The notes: generated by a model from the sequence alone, not told the origin. DNA of 64,000 nucleotides from Equus caballus (GCF_041296265.1 NC_091695.1:34677001-34741000); one strand, 5' to 3'; shown: positions 1-13,552, counted from the stretch's first letter. Translations and numbers: made by a program.

Positions 1-1672
1 AAAGATATTCCATGCTCTTGGAGTGGAAGAATAGACGTAGTTAAAATGTCCATATTACCTAAACCAACCTACAGATTCAATGGAATCTCAATCTGAACCC
101 AATGACATTATTCACAAAAACAGAAGAAAGAATCTTAACATTTATATGAAACAACAAAAGACCCTGAATAACTAAAGCAATCCTGAGAAAAATGAAAAAA
201 GCTGAAAAATCACACTCCCTGAATTCAAAATATACTGTAAAGCTATAGTAATCAAAACAGCATGGTTATGGCACAAAAATAGACACTCAGATCAATGAAA
301 CTGAATTGAGAGCCTAGAAATTAAACCACATATCTATGTATAGCTAATCTTTGAAAATGGAGCCAAGAACATACAATGGAGAAAAGAAAGTCTCTTCAAT
401 AAATACTGTAGGGAAAACTGGATAGCCATGTGCAAAAGAATGAAAGTAGATCTTCTTACACCCTACAGAAAAATTAACACAAAATGGGTTAAAGCCTTGA
501 ATATAAGACCTGAAACCATAAAACTCTTTGGATAAAACATAGGCAGTACACCTTTTGACACTGTTCTTAGCAGTATCTTCTTGAATATCATGTCTTCTCA
601 GTCAAGGGAAACAAAAGAAAACATAAACAAATGGGACTACTTCAAACCAAAAAACTCATGCAAAGCCAAGGAAACCACCAACAAAAGGAAAAAAATCCAC
701 CTACCAGCTGGCGAAAAGATTTATAGATCATATATCCACCAAGAGGTTAATTTCCAAAATATAAAAAGAACTCATACAATTCAACAACAAAAAATGAACA
801 ACCCAATCAAATAATAGGGAGAAGATAGGAAAAAATTTTCCAAAGAAGATATACATACGGCCAACAGGCACTTGAAAAGATATTCAACATCAATAATTTT
901 TAGAGAAATGCAAGTCAAAACTTCACTGAGATATCACCTCACACCTGTCACAATGGCCACAATTAACAGGATAATAAATAACAAGTGTTGGAGAGGATGT
1001 GGAGAAAAGGGAACCCTCATACACTGTCAATGGGAATGCAAACTGCTACAGCAACTATGGAAAACAGTATTGAGATTTCTCAAAAAATTAAAAATAGAAA
1101 TACCATATGATCCAGCTATTCCACTACTGGGTATTTATCCAGAGAATTCGAAATCAGCAATTCAAAGAGATTTATGCATCCCTTTGTGCACCACAGCATT
1201 ATTCACAGTAGCCAAGATGTAGAAGAACCCAACTGCCCATCAATGGATGAATGGATAAAAAAGATGTGGTATATACACACAATGGAATCCTACTCACTCA
1301 TAAAAAAAAATGAAATCCTGTTATTTGTGACAACATGGGTGGACGTTAAGGGTATAACGTAAGTTAAGTATGTCCAACAGAGAAAGCCAAATATCATATG
1401 ATTTCATTCATAGGTAGAAGATAAAAACAATAACAGCAACAAAAAATACAGAGAGATAGAGATTAGATTTGTGGGTATCAGAGGGGATATGATGGAGGGA
1501 AATAGTGAAAAGAGTAAAAGGGTGTGTATATGGGGACAGATTGTAATTAATCTTTGGGTGGTGAACATTATGTAATTTACACAGAAACCGAAATATAGTC
1601 ATGTACCTCTGAAACTGTTATAATGTTATTAATCAATGTTACCTCAATAAAAAATAAAGAAGCAAAAAGAAA
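1..1672 (+). repeat. LINE-1, 3' part (ORF2 C-terminus plus 3' UTR)
   Basis: This is the 3' third of an L1 retrotransposon that begins upstream of the window. The ORF2 C-terminal region is readable in broken frames: at 872-1222 one frame keeps the L1 signature [15 protein letters not shown] followed by a [12 protein letters not shown]-type motif. The copy ends in an A-rich tail near 1640-1672. Many frame breaks show it is dead. No trace of 5' UTR, ORF1 or the reverse transcriptase core is visible here. Confidence 0.9.
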
Positions 1673-3072
1673 AAAGGGATCCAATGGAATCTCCAAGGGT
1701 AATATGTAAATGTAAAGACATCTGTTTGATACTAGTTAGTTTGGTCTGAGTAATCTCACAAATCAATAGTCAGTGTTGCTATCCATTTTGTTCTTTTTTT
1801 TAACCAGCACACAAGGACTGCACTTTATGTCTTACTTCAGACAAGAAAAACTGGCCAGACTTGAGAACCCTGCCTCTTCCACTATCTATTTCCTTTCCTG
1901 GCCCTTGAGGTTTCCTGGAAAATATGAGCATTAAAGTAATTTAAACCATTCTATTCCATCTATTATATCACCCCAAACAACCATAAATCTCTAAGACATA
2001 AAATGTGTTCAACATGAACAATAAGAAATAATGTATACCAGCTTTTCATATTTGTTCTTTGTTCCTGCAGTATTGAATATTCAATAACTCTATTATTACA
2101 ATGAACTCTCACAGAAGACTTCTCACAGAAAAGATGTTCAGATGCTTGAAATACCAGAAATGATTGGGCAGTGCCATCCCATTGGCTATGTGAACCAAGG
2201 GTAAAGTTTTCCAGATTTGATGGGGGAGAGAAAGAGATGTTTGAGTCCCACAATATCAGAAGCTGCTATTGGCTGTGACATGGATTTTGAATATCATCTC
2301 CAATCAGAAATCCCCACTGGACAATAGATGCAGGAAATTAACTCATCAGACTCATAAATAAATGGCAGTGAAGGGAGCCAATACTTCATTCCATTCTTTA
2401 TATGATTCAAATCACCTCTTCCCTCCTTAGGCTACAACTATGGAGACTAGGATGTGACTAAAAATTTATTAGATGATTAGCATTGAAGAGACCTTAGATA
2501 GACATTAGACATTAGCTGTCTCAGACTGGTCTCCCCAGGAGACACAATCAGGCCAATAGCATAGCTTTGTTTCTGTCCAAAGGCACATTACCACTCTGTG
2601 TTCATTCCCACTCTGGTCAGAAACACAGAACAAGCATTTGTCACCATGATGTCTGGATAATGCTACATCAAAATATTTGGCAGACAAGGTTTGTACACTC
2701 CTGGGGACCTCTGTCAATTATCTCTCCTTTAAGGTCAGAAGCTTGCAATTGGACAGAGCTTAATCTCAGAAGCAAGAAGAAGCAAAACGTTTCTAAACCC
2801 TGATGTTTCACAAATACTTGCAGATAGATTAATAAATGATAAGGCCACTCCTCATGTAGAGTGAAAGTAATGAACCTCCAGGACTTAAAGATATTGTGTC
2901 TGTGTGGCATTGAGTAAGCTATTGGCTCATTTTGGCATATTATCTGGGTCAAACAAGCCTTCTTTGTCCAAAGATAGTATGAATTTTGTTATAGTGTATT
3001 AGTGTGCATATTGCTGTGGGTGAAAGTGATTCTGACAAGACAAATTGGTCAGAAATCTCATAATCTGTGACC
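1673..3072. other. Gene-free spacer
   Basis: About 1.4 kb between an L1 tail and the OR pseudogene. The open frames here (for example 1963-2253 and 2668-2952, both minus) are short, overlap one another and resemble no family I recognise. I see no RNA gene, clear repeat or regulatory motif. Confidence 0.5.
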
Positions 3073-3987
3073 TCAGCAATACTCTAACTTATTTTGCAAC
3101 ATCTTCAAGGCACCTTTGATTTCCTTGTTCCTCAGACTGTAAATCAAGGGATTCAACATGGGAATCACCACAGTGTAGAAGACTGATGTGAAACTGTCAA
3201 AGCTGGAGGAACCGCCACAACTGGAACTCAAGTAGACAAATCTACCTGAGGTACACAAGAGGGTCACTGCTGTCAAGTGAGAAGCACAGGGGTTGAAACC
3301 TTTGAACTTGCCTTTAGCGAAAGTGATAATATAGCCATAGGATATCATAATAACTAAGACATTATCCCAAAGATCATTGTAAATATAGCAATCATGAGTT
3401 CTACAGAGAAAGTGTCAGAGCAGAACAGGACTAACAGTTGGGGCATGTCACAGGAGAAGTGGTTGATGACGTCAGGCCCACAGAAGTAGGACTGAAGCAT
3501 GACACATAATTTGGATATAGAACCAGAGAGTCCAACCATATAGGACACAAGCACTATCTGAACACAGAGGGTTGGTGATATGATGGATGACTAGAGAAGT
3601 AGGTTACAAATGGCAACATATCAGTCATAAAACATGGCTGTCATGAGACAAGACTCACTCAGTCCCATGGTTGAGACAAAGTCCTAAATAATACAACCCA
3701 CAAAGGTGATACCTTTCTGTTCCTGGAAGAAATTGGAGAGCATCTTGGGGACTGTGGAGGTCACATAGCAGATATCAATGAGAGAAAGATAACTGAGGAA
3801 GAAGTTCATGGATGTGTGGATGTGGGTAATCTATCCTTATTAAGATGAGGAGGCACGGGTTCCAAGTCAGAGTCATAATGCAGATCAACAGGAATACAGC
3901 AAAGAGCACTCCTATGATTCTGGAGAAATACGAGAATCTCAAGAGGATGAAATGGGTGATATCTGTAATATTTCCTCCCCAAACCAT
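3073..3987 (-). pseudogene. OR5AN1: OR5AN1-like olfactory receptor pseudogene
   Basis: This is a decayed single-exon class II odorant receptor, a seven-transmembrane GPCR of olfactory neurons. The start MVWGGNITDITHFILL and later pieces ([62 protein letters not shown]) match OR5AN1 best from memory; human OR5AN1 is a musk receptor of about 311 residues. The locus has several breaks. A frameshift lies near 3825, just after the first intracellular loop (RIDYPHPH instead of RMDSHLHTP). There are three in-frame stops, one before the TM3 segment, one replacing Arg of the DRY motif (MFYD*YVAICN), and one a few codons later (LLL*SS). A second frameshift lies near 3350-3360 in TM5. TM2, TM3, TM6 and TM7 are still recognisable. 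It cannot make a receptor. The subfamily assignment is firmer than one-to-one orthology. Confidence 0.85.
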
Positions 3988-4231
3988 TGGCTTCGTGCTC
4001 CTAAAATCAGAAAAGAGACAAAAGAATGGATTGCAGACGCAGGCGAAACAATAGCATTACAATGCTCATAGATGCCATTTCTTTTCGTTCATTGAGCACT
4101 GAAAAAGGGAAAACACTTTATTGTCCTGGTGGAAAGACCCCAGTTTTCTTCTCCAATTGTCAAGAAATACCTTCTCAGTGTTTCAGGTTCTCAATTACTT
4201 CATGAGGTCTCAAGAAAATTACAAGAGATCT

Positions 4232-4435
4232 GGGGCTGGCCTGGTGGCATAGTGGTGAAGCTTTCACTCTCCACTTCACCAGCTCGGAGTTTCCTAGGTC
4301 AGATCTCAGGCAAGGACCTGTGCACTGCTTATTAAGCAATGCTGTGGCAGGTGTTCCACAGATAAAGTAGAGGAAGATGGCCATGGATGTTAGCACAAGG
4401 CCAATCTTTCTCAAAAATAAATAAATAAATAAATA
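4232..4435 (+). repeat. ERE-type equine SINE
   Basis: A tRNA-derived SINE with the head GGGGCTGGCCTGGTGGCATA, the internal GCAATGCTGTGGCAGG block, the AGAGGAAGATGGCCATGGAT block and a tail of AAATA repeats. It is diverged from the younger copies in this window, and I see no clear target-site duplication. Confidence 0.85.
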
Positions 4436-4929
4436 ATATTTAAAAAGTTGATAGATAACTTTTTAAAAAGCAATAGAAATTCAGTGAATTATCTATGATA
4501 GATATCATTGACTAAAATCAATTTTTAAAAGACTTTTAATAATTAAAAATATAATTGTGGCTTTATAATAGTAAAGCATAAGTGGCATCATTCCAGAATA
4601 AACTTGTAATAGCTCTTCTTTCCCAGACAGTCATCTAGATAGATTTTTAAAAATTTCTTCTTTCACCTATATGAAAAATTATCCTGTTTATAATAACTTC
4701 TCAAACCTTTTTACAAATATATTTAATATAATATCTTCAAAATGGCCTGGATAATTGTATCATAATTTATAATCCAGATATTTTCTTGGTGTACAGCATG
4801 TATGCTAATAAAGTTATGAAATGTCTTCTTAGGGAAGTCTTCATAGGAGCCAGTCTTAAAAGGAGGCTAGTAAAACTCACAATTACAATCAAATATTGTC
4901 TCAAATGTAGGATATTTTTCAACTTAGGA
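4436..4929. other. AT-rich spacer
   Basis: About 490 bases of AT-rich sequence between a SINE and a MIR. No open frame, RNA gene or repeat family is recognisable to me. Confidence 0.45.
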
Positions 4930-7900
4930 AATAGCATAGTACTGTGGTTAGGGTTCAGACTTTAGAGTTTCTGTTCTGAGTGGCATCATCAAGATGGCAA
5001 AATAGGTCATTCCTGACTTTGGTAACCCTCATAAGAACAGTTACCAACTATTCACAGACAGGACATCATTGCAAAAATCCTAAAACATGAGGATGAGGCT
5101 GAAGCACCTCCACTAGCCACAGAGAACAAGAAGAACCACATTAAAAGGGTAAAGGAGAAGCTGTACTCTGACTCCATTGCCCCTCACCCTGCTGGCACAG
5201 TGCCACACCAAGAATACTCTCTTGTCCTATGGTTTCTTCAGCAAGCTAAACAACCTAGAAGACATAGATAAATTACAAGAAACATACAACCTAGAAAAAC
5301 TGAATCAGGAAGAAATAGAAAATCTGAACAGACAAATAACAATTAAGGAGATTGAATCATTAATCAACAGCCTCCCAACAAAGAAAAACCCAGGACCAGA
5401 TAGTTTTATGGTGAGTCTGTCAAATATTTAAAGAAGAATTAAGAACAGTCTTTCTCAAACTCTTCCAAAAAACTGAAGATGAAGAACCACTTCTAAATTC
5501 ACTTATAAGACCAGCAGTGACACGAAAGCCAGATAAGGACACTGCAAGAAAAGAAAACTACAGGCCAATATTCCTGATGAATACAGATTTTAAAATTCTC
5601 AAAAAATACTAAATGATAAAAACTCTCAATAAATTAGGTATACAAGGAACTAAATGCAACATAATTAAGGCCCTATCAACAAGCCAACATCTAACATCAT
5701 ACTAAATAGTGAATGATCAAAAGCATTTTTCTAAGATCAGGAAGAAGACAAAGTTGGCCATTCTCAAGATTCCTATTCAAGATAGTACTTGGTCAGAGCC
5801 AGTGCAAGTGGGTCAAAAAATAATAATAAAAGTCATCAGAATTGGAAATAAAGAATTGAAATTGTGTCTATAAGCAGATGACATGATTTTACCTACAGAA
5901 AATCTAAAAACTTCACCGAAAACCTGTTAGATCTAATCCATCAATTTAGTAAAGTTGCAGGATACAAACTAAGCATTCTAGATATTAACACAAATTGTCT
6001 GAAAAAGAAATAAATAAGATAATCTCATTCACAACAGCATCAAAAAACAAAATACTTAGCAATAAATTTAACCAAGAAGGTTAAAGTTCTCTTCACTGAA
6101 CACTATAAGACATTGACAAAAGAAATTGAAAAAGACACAAGTAAATGGAAAGGTATCCCATGTTCATGGATTTGAAGAATTAATATTATTAAAATATCCA
6201 TACTACCCAAAGCCATTGATATATTCAATGCAGTCTCTACCAAGAGTCCAGTGACATTTTTCACAGAAATAGAACATACAATCCTAAAATTTTTGTGGAA
6301 ATACAAAAGGCCCTGAACAGACAAAGCAATCCTGAGAAAGAAGAATAAAGCTGCCAAAGAGGCATTACGCTTCCTGATTTCAAACTATATTACAAAGCCA
6401 TAGTAATCAAAGCAGTATGGTACTAGCATAGAAACAGACACTTAGACCAATGGAACAGAATCAAGAGCCCGGAAATAAAACTGTGGGTATATGATCAACT
6501 AACATTTGAAAAGAGTGTGAAATACTCAATGGAAAAAATACAGTCTCTTCAATAAACGGGTTTGGGAAAATTGGATATTCACATGCACACAATGAAACTA
6601 GACGCCAATCTTACACCACTCACAAAAATAAACTCAAAAAGAATTAAAGACTTAAATGTCAGACCAGTAACCATAAAACTCCTAGAAGAAAACATAGAGA
6701 AAATTCTTCTGATCATGTATTGGAAAAGACTTTTTTCAATATTACACCTAAAGCACAAGCAAAAAAATTAAAAATAATCAAGAAGGATTATATCAAAATA
6801 AAAAAACATCTGCACAGCAAAAGAAAAGATAAGCTAATGAAAAGGTAATCTACAGAATGGGAGAAAATATTTGTAATCACGTATCTCATAAGGGGTTAAT
6901 ATCCACAATGCATAAGGAACTCATACAATTCAACAGCAAATAAATAATCCAATTAAAATTTTGGTATAGGACCTGAATAGATATTTTTATGAAGAAGACA
7001 TCCAAACTAACAACAGATATGTGAAAATGTGTTCAGCATCACTAATCATCAAGGAATTGAAATCAAAACCACAATAAGATATCAACTCACATCTGTCAGA
7101 GTGGCTATCATCAAAAAAGACAAGAGATAAAACTACAGGTAAGAATGTGGAGAAAAAGGAACCGTACGAACTGCTGTGAGAATGTAAACTAGTATAGTTA
7201 CTGTGGAAAATAATGTGGATTTTCCTCAAAAAATTAAAAATAAACCTATCATATGATCCAGCAATTCCATCCTGGGTATATATCCAACGGAAATGAAATC
7301 ACTGTCCCAAAAAGATACCTGAACTCCCATGTTCAATGCAGTATTATCTATAATAGCCAGGACGTGGATACACTCTAAGTGTCCATCAACAGATGAATGG
7401 ACAAAGAAATCATATAATAAATGTAAAAATAATATAAACAACATGTGTATGTATAATTATGTATAAGTAACATAAATAATATGTATAATAAGAGAATATT
7501 ATTCAGGCATAAAAAAGAAGGAAATCCTGGCATTTGCAACAATCTGGATAGACATTGAAGGAATTGTGCTGAGATCAATCAGACAGAGAAAGACAAGTAC
7601 CATATGATCTATTTGAATGTGGAGTATAAAAAAAAATAACCTCATAGAAGCAAAGATAAGATTTGTGGTTGCCAGATGCAGAGGGTAGAAAGTGGGGGAA
7701 TTGAGTGAATGTGGCCTAAAGGTACATATCTCCAGTTATAAGACAAATAATTGCTGGCAATATAACATACAGCAAGATGACTTGGTTAACAATATTGCAT
7801 TGTATATTTGAAAGTGCTAAGAGAATAGATGACAAAAGTTCTCATCACAGGGAAGAATACTGTGACTATGTGGGGTGACGGGTGTTAATTAATCTTATTG

Positions 7901-8215
7901 TGGTAATCGTTTTACGATATTTACATATATCAAATCATTGTGTTGTACACCTTAAACTTATGCAACGTTATATATCAATTACATCTCACTAAAACTGGAA
8001 AAAAAAATTTAGTTCTGATACTCTCTCACTCTATGAACTGGTCCTAGTCACTTAAACACACTAGGTATGATTTACTTTTAACAAAGTGAGGACGACAAGA
8101 GCCTCTAAACTATAAGGTTAATGGGAGGCTTTTATTAGGAAATTCGTGCCAATGTTCAGCACATAATCTGGTACACATTAATTTTTCAATAGATGTTGGC
8201 TGTTATTATCATTGA
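4930..8215 (+). repeat. MIR SINE split by an L1
   Basis: The tRNA-like head of a MIR (ATAGCATAGTACTGTGGTTA) ends at 4979. The rest resumes at 8012 (GGTCCTAGTCACTTAAACAC, then the 3' part near 8160-8215 ending in TCAATAGATGTTGGCTGTTA). The two halves join if the L1 at 4980-8011 is removed. MIR activity predates placental mammals, so the L1 is the later arrival. Confidence 0.75.
4980..8011 (+). repeat. LINE-1 with internal deletion, inserted in a MIR
   Basis: The element starts with L1 5' UTR-like sequence (GGCATCATCAAGATGGCAAA), jumps to mid ORF2 near 5230 and runs to a 3' A-rich end at about 8008. The reverse transcriptase signature ADDMIL is still readable near 5875, and the ORF2 C-terminal segment lies at 6990-7300, but frames are broken throughout. 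A short direct repeat GTTCTGA flanks it (4973-4979 and 8012-8018), consistent with target-primed insertion. The 5' UTR-to-ORF2 jump means ORF1 and the endonuclease are gone. Confidence 0.85.
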
Positions 8216-9876
8216 CTGCTTACAGATAACCATGAATGATGGCTATATCCGTGAATAGGAATGCCAGGTGCGATAGAGTTGTACGGGTTAATTTGGGGAA
8301 ATTTCTGAGACATCATCAGCTCTGTAGACAGTCGGACATCATTACCTCTGGTCAGGTATAGATTCAGACCTAGTGCGCAGGCAAGTTAAACCACCTGGAG
8401 CCATGCAGACACAAACCACATAAATGATTTCTATTTAGTTTGCTTCGATTCATGTACACTTGAGTCAGTTGACAACTACCATCAAGCTATGATGAGCTTT
8501 GATGTCGAGAAAGATTTTTGTTTCATTTGCGCTATGGTTTTATGAGTGTCAAAAATTTTCTGTTTACTCTTAAATAGACTGTTGCTAATATAATTTATCA
8601 GCTATTTATCCCAGATGCATTACATTCAATGAAAACATTTTGAAAGTATAAACTCTCATGCACAACATCCCTGAAACAACAACATAATTGATCAATTTGG
8701 TGAAAATAAGTCAAACTTTTGATCAAATAATTGTACTAAAATTCTTCACTTTCTTACTAACATTCTGGTAACAAAGGCAGCCATGACTAAATGTATTCTA
8801 TGTAACTCATCATTCACAGAAAACTGTGAGGAGTTGTGGATTGTTTCACTTGTTCATGAGAAAATTGATCCTAAAAGTGTATGATTTTATAATTTGGTAA
8901 GCTAGAGGAAAAGAAAAAAAACATTCTGAATATACTCACTCTCTCTGGTTAATTTTTTGCGTGTGTTCACCATCTGTCAAGGCAGTTTGTAGAAGAAAAG
9001 ATGATTGATGTAAATTTTGGTTGGAGATATTACTGTGGGGATACAGCTAACCAAAACTCCTTCTAAATATGATCTACTAAGGACATGACAATTTGCAATT
9101 TTGTGCAGGATGTAAAATCAGGTTAAGAAAGCCAGGAATGTTGCTGAATGACGAACAACATAGTAAAGAAGGATAAAAGAAACAGTCCCACCAACACTAC
9201 CTGTTCATCTGGTGGGTCATCTCTAATATCTGGGTCACCAGTGCTAGTGTCTCCAGACCCATAGGGTCTTCAAAGATGACAATGGATGGTTATTTGGAGT
9301 ATTTCAAAAGACGAATAGAATTGTACGTGAAAACTTTGTCATATCATCATGAAATGACCAGCTGGGCTTTTGCTGCTACTCAGAAATTATGAATCAAAGT
9401 TATATACTGAAATAGAAACCAAATTAATAATTATGCAAAAGCACAATCCCCAAGGGAAAATTAGATTAAAAAGATTCATGGAATAGATAAAGTTGGGAAA
9501 CAGACAAATATGTTTTACCTTAGTTAAGTCCCCTGTAATTCACAATTTAATATTTTGATTGAGTGCTCAATTATTAACTTCTGTAGTGTGTAGGCTTTAT
9601 AGACATTATCTCATTGGATTCTAGATGATTCTATTGTCCCCAATTTATAAGTAACAAACAGAAATTAACAGATTTCAAGATCATATACTTAAGAATTTGA
9701 GAACTAGAACTGAACATCCACTCCTCACCAGAGTAATACCTAATATTTTTGTTTTGAAGTTATTATTTTGATTGAGGGTCAGGGAAATTGGGTAAGGAAA
9801 AAGAGAACCTGAGAAAGGGCCCGAAGTGGAGGGTGCATAAATGAGGGAGAGGGAAGAATTGGAGAATGAAAGAGAC
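8216..9876. other. Gene-free spacer left of duplication copy A
   Basis: About 1.7 kb of moderately AT-rich DNA. I see no open frame with family resemblance, no RNA gene and no repeat I can name with confidence. The 67-73 codon minus-strand frames near the right end are unsupported. Confidence 0.45.
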
Positions 9877-10389
9877 TGAGGACCATAACCCTTGCTCCAC
9901 AAATGTCCTACTGGAATTATTACACGGCTATTGAAATAGCACAGAATTCACTGTTTTCTGTAAATCTTGTCCTCTCATCTTGACATAGATCCCCCAGGAA
10001 GACAGAGTTCTTGCCAAAGGGTGAAGTCACTTATTTATTATCCATAGGAATTTTCCAGGCGGACCAGATTGCATTCAAAGATGAGTGATTTGGGCCATGA
10101 AATTGGCTGTCCACTCAGAGCCAAAGAGATGCCCACCACTGGGGTTCCTCTCAATGTGTTGTTAGGTGAGAGATGAAAGGAGAAGACAATTATAGGGAGA
10201 AAACCCTCCAGATACCTGCTCTCTGGAGTTATGGTTATCACGGAGTTTTTTCTGTGCTAATTTCATGCCCCACTTTGCCATGTCCCTTCAGATTCAATTC
10301 AGCACTTCCCCATGGTCCTCTTATGGTCTCAAGATTGATGTAGCTTTTTTTTTTTTTTTTTTAACAACCTAGGAGTCATTTGAGTAGGA

Positions 10390-10545
10390 AAGGACATAGT
10401 GATAACATAGTCTAATATCATCAATTTCCAGGTGAGGATTTGAAGCCAATTTATCTAAAGGATTTGTCCAAGGTGACACAACTGGCTGGCAATAGAGCCT
10501 AATAATAAGTTAGGTATGTGGACACTTCCTTGTTTACAAAACTCT
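10390..10545 (-). repeat. MIR fragment, copy A
   Basis: Reverse-oriented MIR-like sequence: GGTGAGGATTTGAAGCCAAT followed by CCAAGGTGACACAACTGGCT, the usual spacing of the MIR core read backwards. The same fragment is present in copy B at about 21640-21790, so it predates the duplication. Confidence 0.6.
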
Positions 10546-10724
10546 TTGATTTCAGATAGATACATACATACATATTCTCAAATATTTGACCTGAATCAAT
10601 CATCTTAGCAGGTCCATGAGGCAGATATGGCATGATTTCCTATGCATAGGCAAGGAAATCAAGGCAATAAGGAATATGATAAAACTAATTCATATCAGAG
10701 TCATGACTTATTGTGATTAATGCC

Positions 10725-10930
10725 TTGGGCACTGTTATCAGCCAATCTGGGTGGAATTCCAGGTTTCCACTTACTGGTTGAGCAAATTAACCTCTCGAAG
10801 CCACAGCATTATCACCTATTAAATGGGGCTGATCATAGTTGCTACTTCACAGAGTAGCTTTTTATAGAATCAAATTAGATAATGCTTATAAATCGCTTAT
10901 CAGAATGTGAAGTACACAGCATGTCTTCTA
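10725..10930 (+). repeat. MIR, copy A
   Basis: Forward MIR: GGGCACTGTTATCAGCCAAT, then GAGCAAATTAACCTCTCGAA, CACCTATTAAATGGGGCTGA and GATAATGCTTATAAATCGCT. The copy B counterpart lies at about 21985-22200. Confidence 0.7.
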
Positions 10931-12019
10931 TTAAGAATAGGCTTAATTTATGTGTTCTGAATTGGAATTCCTTTCAACATATTATGCTGCATTATTAAGC
11001 ATTCATTAAAAATATCTATTTAAGATCATTCCCACAAACTTGTTTGTCTTTTTTTGTTTAGATGGAACTCATCTACCTTGCCGTTACTAGGGATACAGAG
11101 ATGTTTTTGGAATGTCTCATTCTTTGTTTCATCTACTTCAGCTATCATTAATTCTAGAGAGAGGAGTGGGTGGGGCAATGAGTTAATTATTTAACTCTTG
11201 CTAATAGGTTAGTAGTCATATATCCCCCTGGTAAGAACTGTAATAATTTAATCTTTTAAATTGAACAGGCCCTTAAGATGGTTTTAAAAATACAACCTCA
11301 AAGTGTAGAATTTGGGTGCCATGGATAAGCAATGGAGGACATCTTTATGTCACTAAGAACCATTTGTGCTCCACACATGACACTTCATGAGATTCAAGAT
11401 GGATTGTTGCTACACTGAGAAGAATGTGGCAGACCACAATATGCCCAAAGGTTCTATCTGTAAAAGGGGAATAATTCCTCATCAACCAACTGCACGTGTT
11501 AATAGAAAAGAATCACTTCTATGCAATGTAACCGTATGAAGTTGAAAGTATTGTATAAATACTAATATAATACGTATGAAGATTAGTACTTAAACTCTTT
11601 CCTGAAAAAAATATTTCTTCTTAAATTTTCTTTAAGTTCTCTTGGTTGGACTCTGAGTTTCCACGGTACCCTCAAGTCTGGTGTCTCTGCTGCTCCCTGG
11701 TCAAACTTAAGGCCTGGGAATCTCTGAGAGGCTCAGAGCACTGGGACTTAGACCCTGTCGCCCACACTCACGATGAAAGCCTTCATTTCTGAGGTCTTAT
11801 ATGGTCTCTGGGAAGCTACCTTGGAGTATGCTCCAGGCCACCTATGCCCAGAAGTTGATGACTTTGACTTCTTTCTAGTCTCTGAGAATCTCCCCAACTC
11901 TTGACCTGAAAAGTGCCCCTTCTATCTACCATTCCTTTCTCCAATTTTTTTTTCATAATTCACTTCACAAGGACACTCAAGGAGTAGGATAGAAGGAATA
12001 AGATTATTTGAGAATAAAG

Positions 12020-12135
12020 CTAGATTATCTTTCTCCTTCTTCTCTCCTCTCATCTCCTCTCTCTCTTTCTCTCTCTGACTTTTTCTCTCTTTCCATTTCT
12101 CTTTTTTCTGTGTCCCTCCCTCTCACACCCTCTGC
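12020..12135. repeat. Pyrimidine-rich (CT)n tract, copy A
   Basis: A run of CTCTCT and CTTTCTCT motifs upstream, in window coordinates, of the OR stop codon. Copy B has a longer version at about 23829-24000 with GTGTGT interruptions, so the tract predates duplication and has since changed length. Confidence 0.7.
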
Positions 12136-12606
12136 CTTTGGGATGAAATTATAAAAGTATTCATTTAAAAATTACTCTTAATTTTCACATCTATAATTTT
12201 ATACATGATTTTGTTTTATTGTAATCAAAACATAAATAAATACCTAGTTAAAAATAAATAAAAGACATTTTAAGAATTGTAGAGGAAAGACCTATTTGAG
12301 TGGCTTCCTAGGTCTTCTCATTTATCTACATATAATATCAATCAGAACTTCTAATCTCGAAACACTATTTTACCTGCCTAGGTCTAATCATGGAAAAAGA
12401 CCTTTTAAACTGAATTCAATGTTGCTGACACTGCATTAGGCAGATCACTTGGTGGTGGCAGCTAAACATAATGGCTTTAAGACATGAGAAGCCAAGTTTT
12501 CACTTCTTCTCTCTACCTAGCTTTCTTGTAACCTATAAAAGGTCACTTGCATATTTTTACCCTTGTCTTCCTTATGGAGGAAATAATATTTGCTCAAATA
12601 TTATTC

Positions 12607-13552
12607 TTACTGAGATAAATATGTTGCCTTCTTTACTACCCTCATCAAGGCCTCTTTGATCTCCTTGTTCCTCAGACTATAGATAAGAGGGTTTAACATT
12701 GGGATGAGGATAACATAGAACACTGACAGAACCTTGTTCTGCTTTTTGGAGTGGCTAGAGCTAGGATGCAGGTACACAGAGAAGCCCATGCCATAGAAGA
12801 TTGTCACAACAGCCAGGTGGGAGGCACAGGGTATTGAAGGCCTTGGCACTACCTTTTATGGAGGATATTTTCAGGATGGAAGTTGCAATAAAACCATAGG
12901 ATAAGAGGATGACAAGGAAGGAAGTGAATCCAACAAAAATAGATTCCAGAAAAAGAATCATTTGGCTCATAAAGGGATTGGAGCAAGACAAGGAAATAAT
13001 CTGGGTTATGTCACAGAAGAAATTTGGAATGATATTGTGCCCACAAAAGTAGAGATGAAAGCAAGAAACTGTTTGAATTAAGCTACCAAGGAAACCACTC
13101 CCATAGGCTCCAGCAACCATCTTCTGACAGAGGTCAGGATCCATGATGGCTGAGTACTGCAGAGGCCTACCAATAGCAATATATCTGTCATAGGCCATTA
13201 CGGCCAACAGGCAGCACTCAGCCTGAGCCATCCAGGACCCAACAAAATACTGGGTGGCACAAGCAATGAATGAAATTGTTTTTTCATCTTTTAAGAAGTC
13301 TGAAAGCATCCTTGGGCTGATGGAAGAAGAATAGCAGATGTCTATAAATGACAGGAAACTGAGAAAAAAGTACATAGGTGTGTGCAGGTGGGAGTCCATC
13401 CTGATAAGGAGGATGAGACCAAGGTTCCAGATTATGGTCAGAAGGTAGATCCCTAGGAAGATTGGAAAGAGGATAAGTTGCAGCTCTTTTTCATCTGACA
13501 GTCCCAGGAGAACAAACATGGCCACAGAAGTATGATTTCTATCCTCTTTCAT
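12607..13552 (-). pseudogene. OR5-type olfactory receptor, copy A, one frameshift
   Basis: A single-exon class II odorant receptor of the OR5 type; I cannot assign the subfamily. From the start MKEDRNHTSV it reads an N-terminal glycosylation sequon (NHT), TM2 [18 protein letters not shown], the G-protein contact MAYDRYIAIG, the FCDITQIISLSCSN loop 2 cysteines, and KAFNT at residues 237-241. One extra G in the run at 12829-12831, compared with copy B, shifts the frame immediately after Thr241, within the conserved KAFNTCASHL motif. It adds 22 unrelated residues and stops at 12761-12763. The remaining frame continues [15 protein letters not shown] to [19 protein letters not shown] and ends at 12607. 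Apart from the extra base it matches an intact 314-residue receptor, so it is a recent or possibly segregating pseudogene, or a base-call error. TM6 and TM7 are lost as read. Confidence 0.9.
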
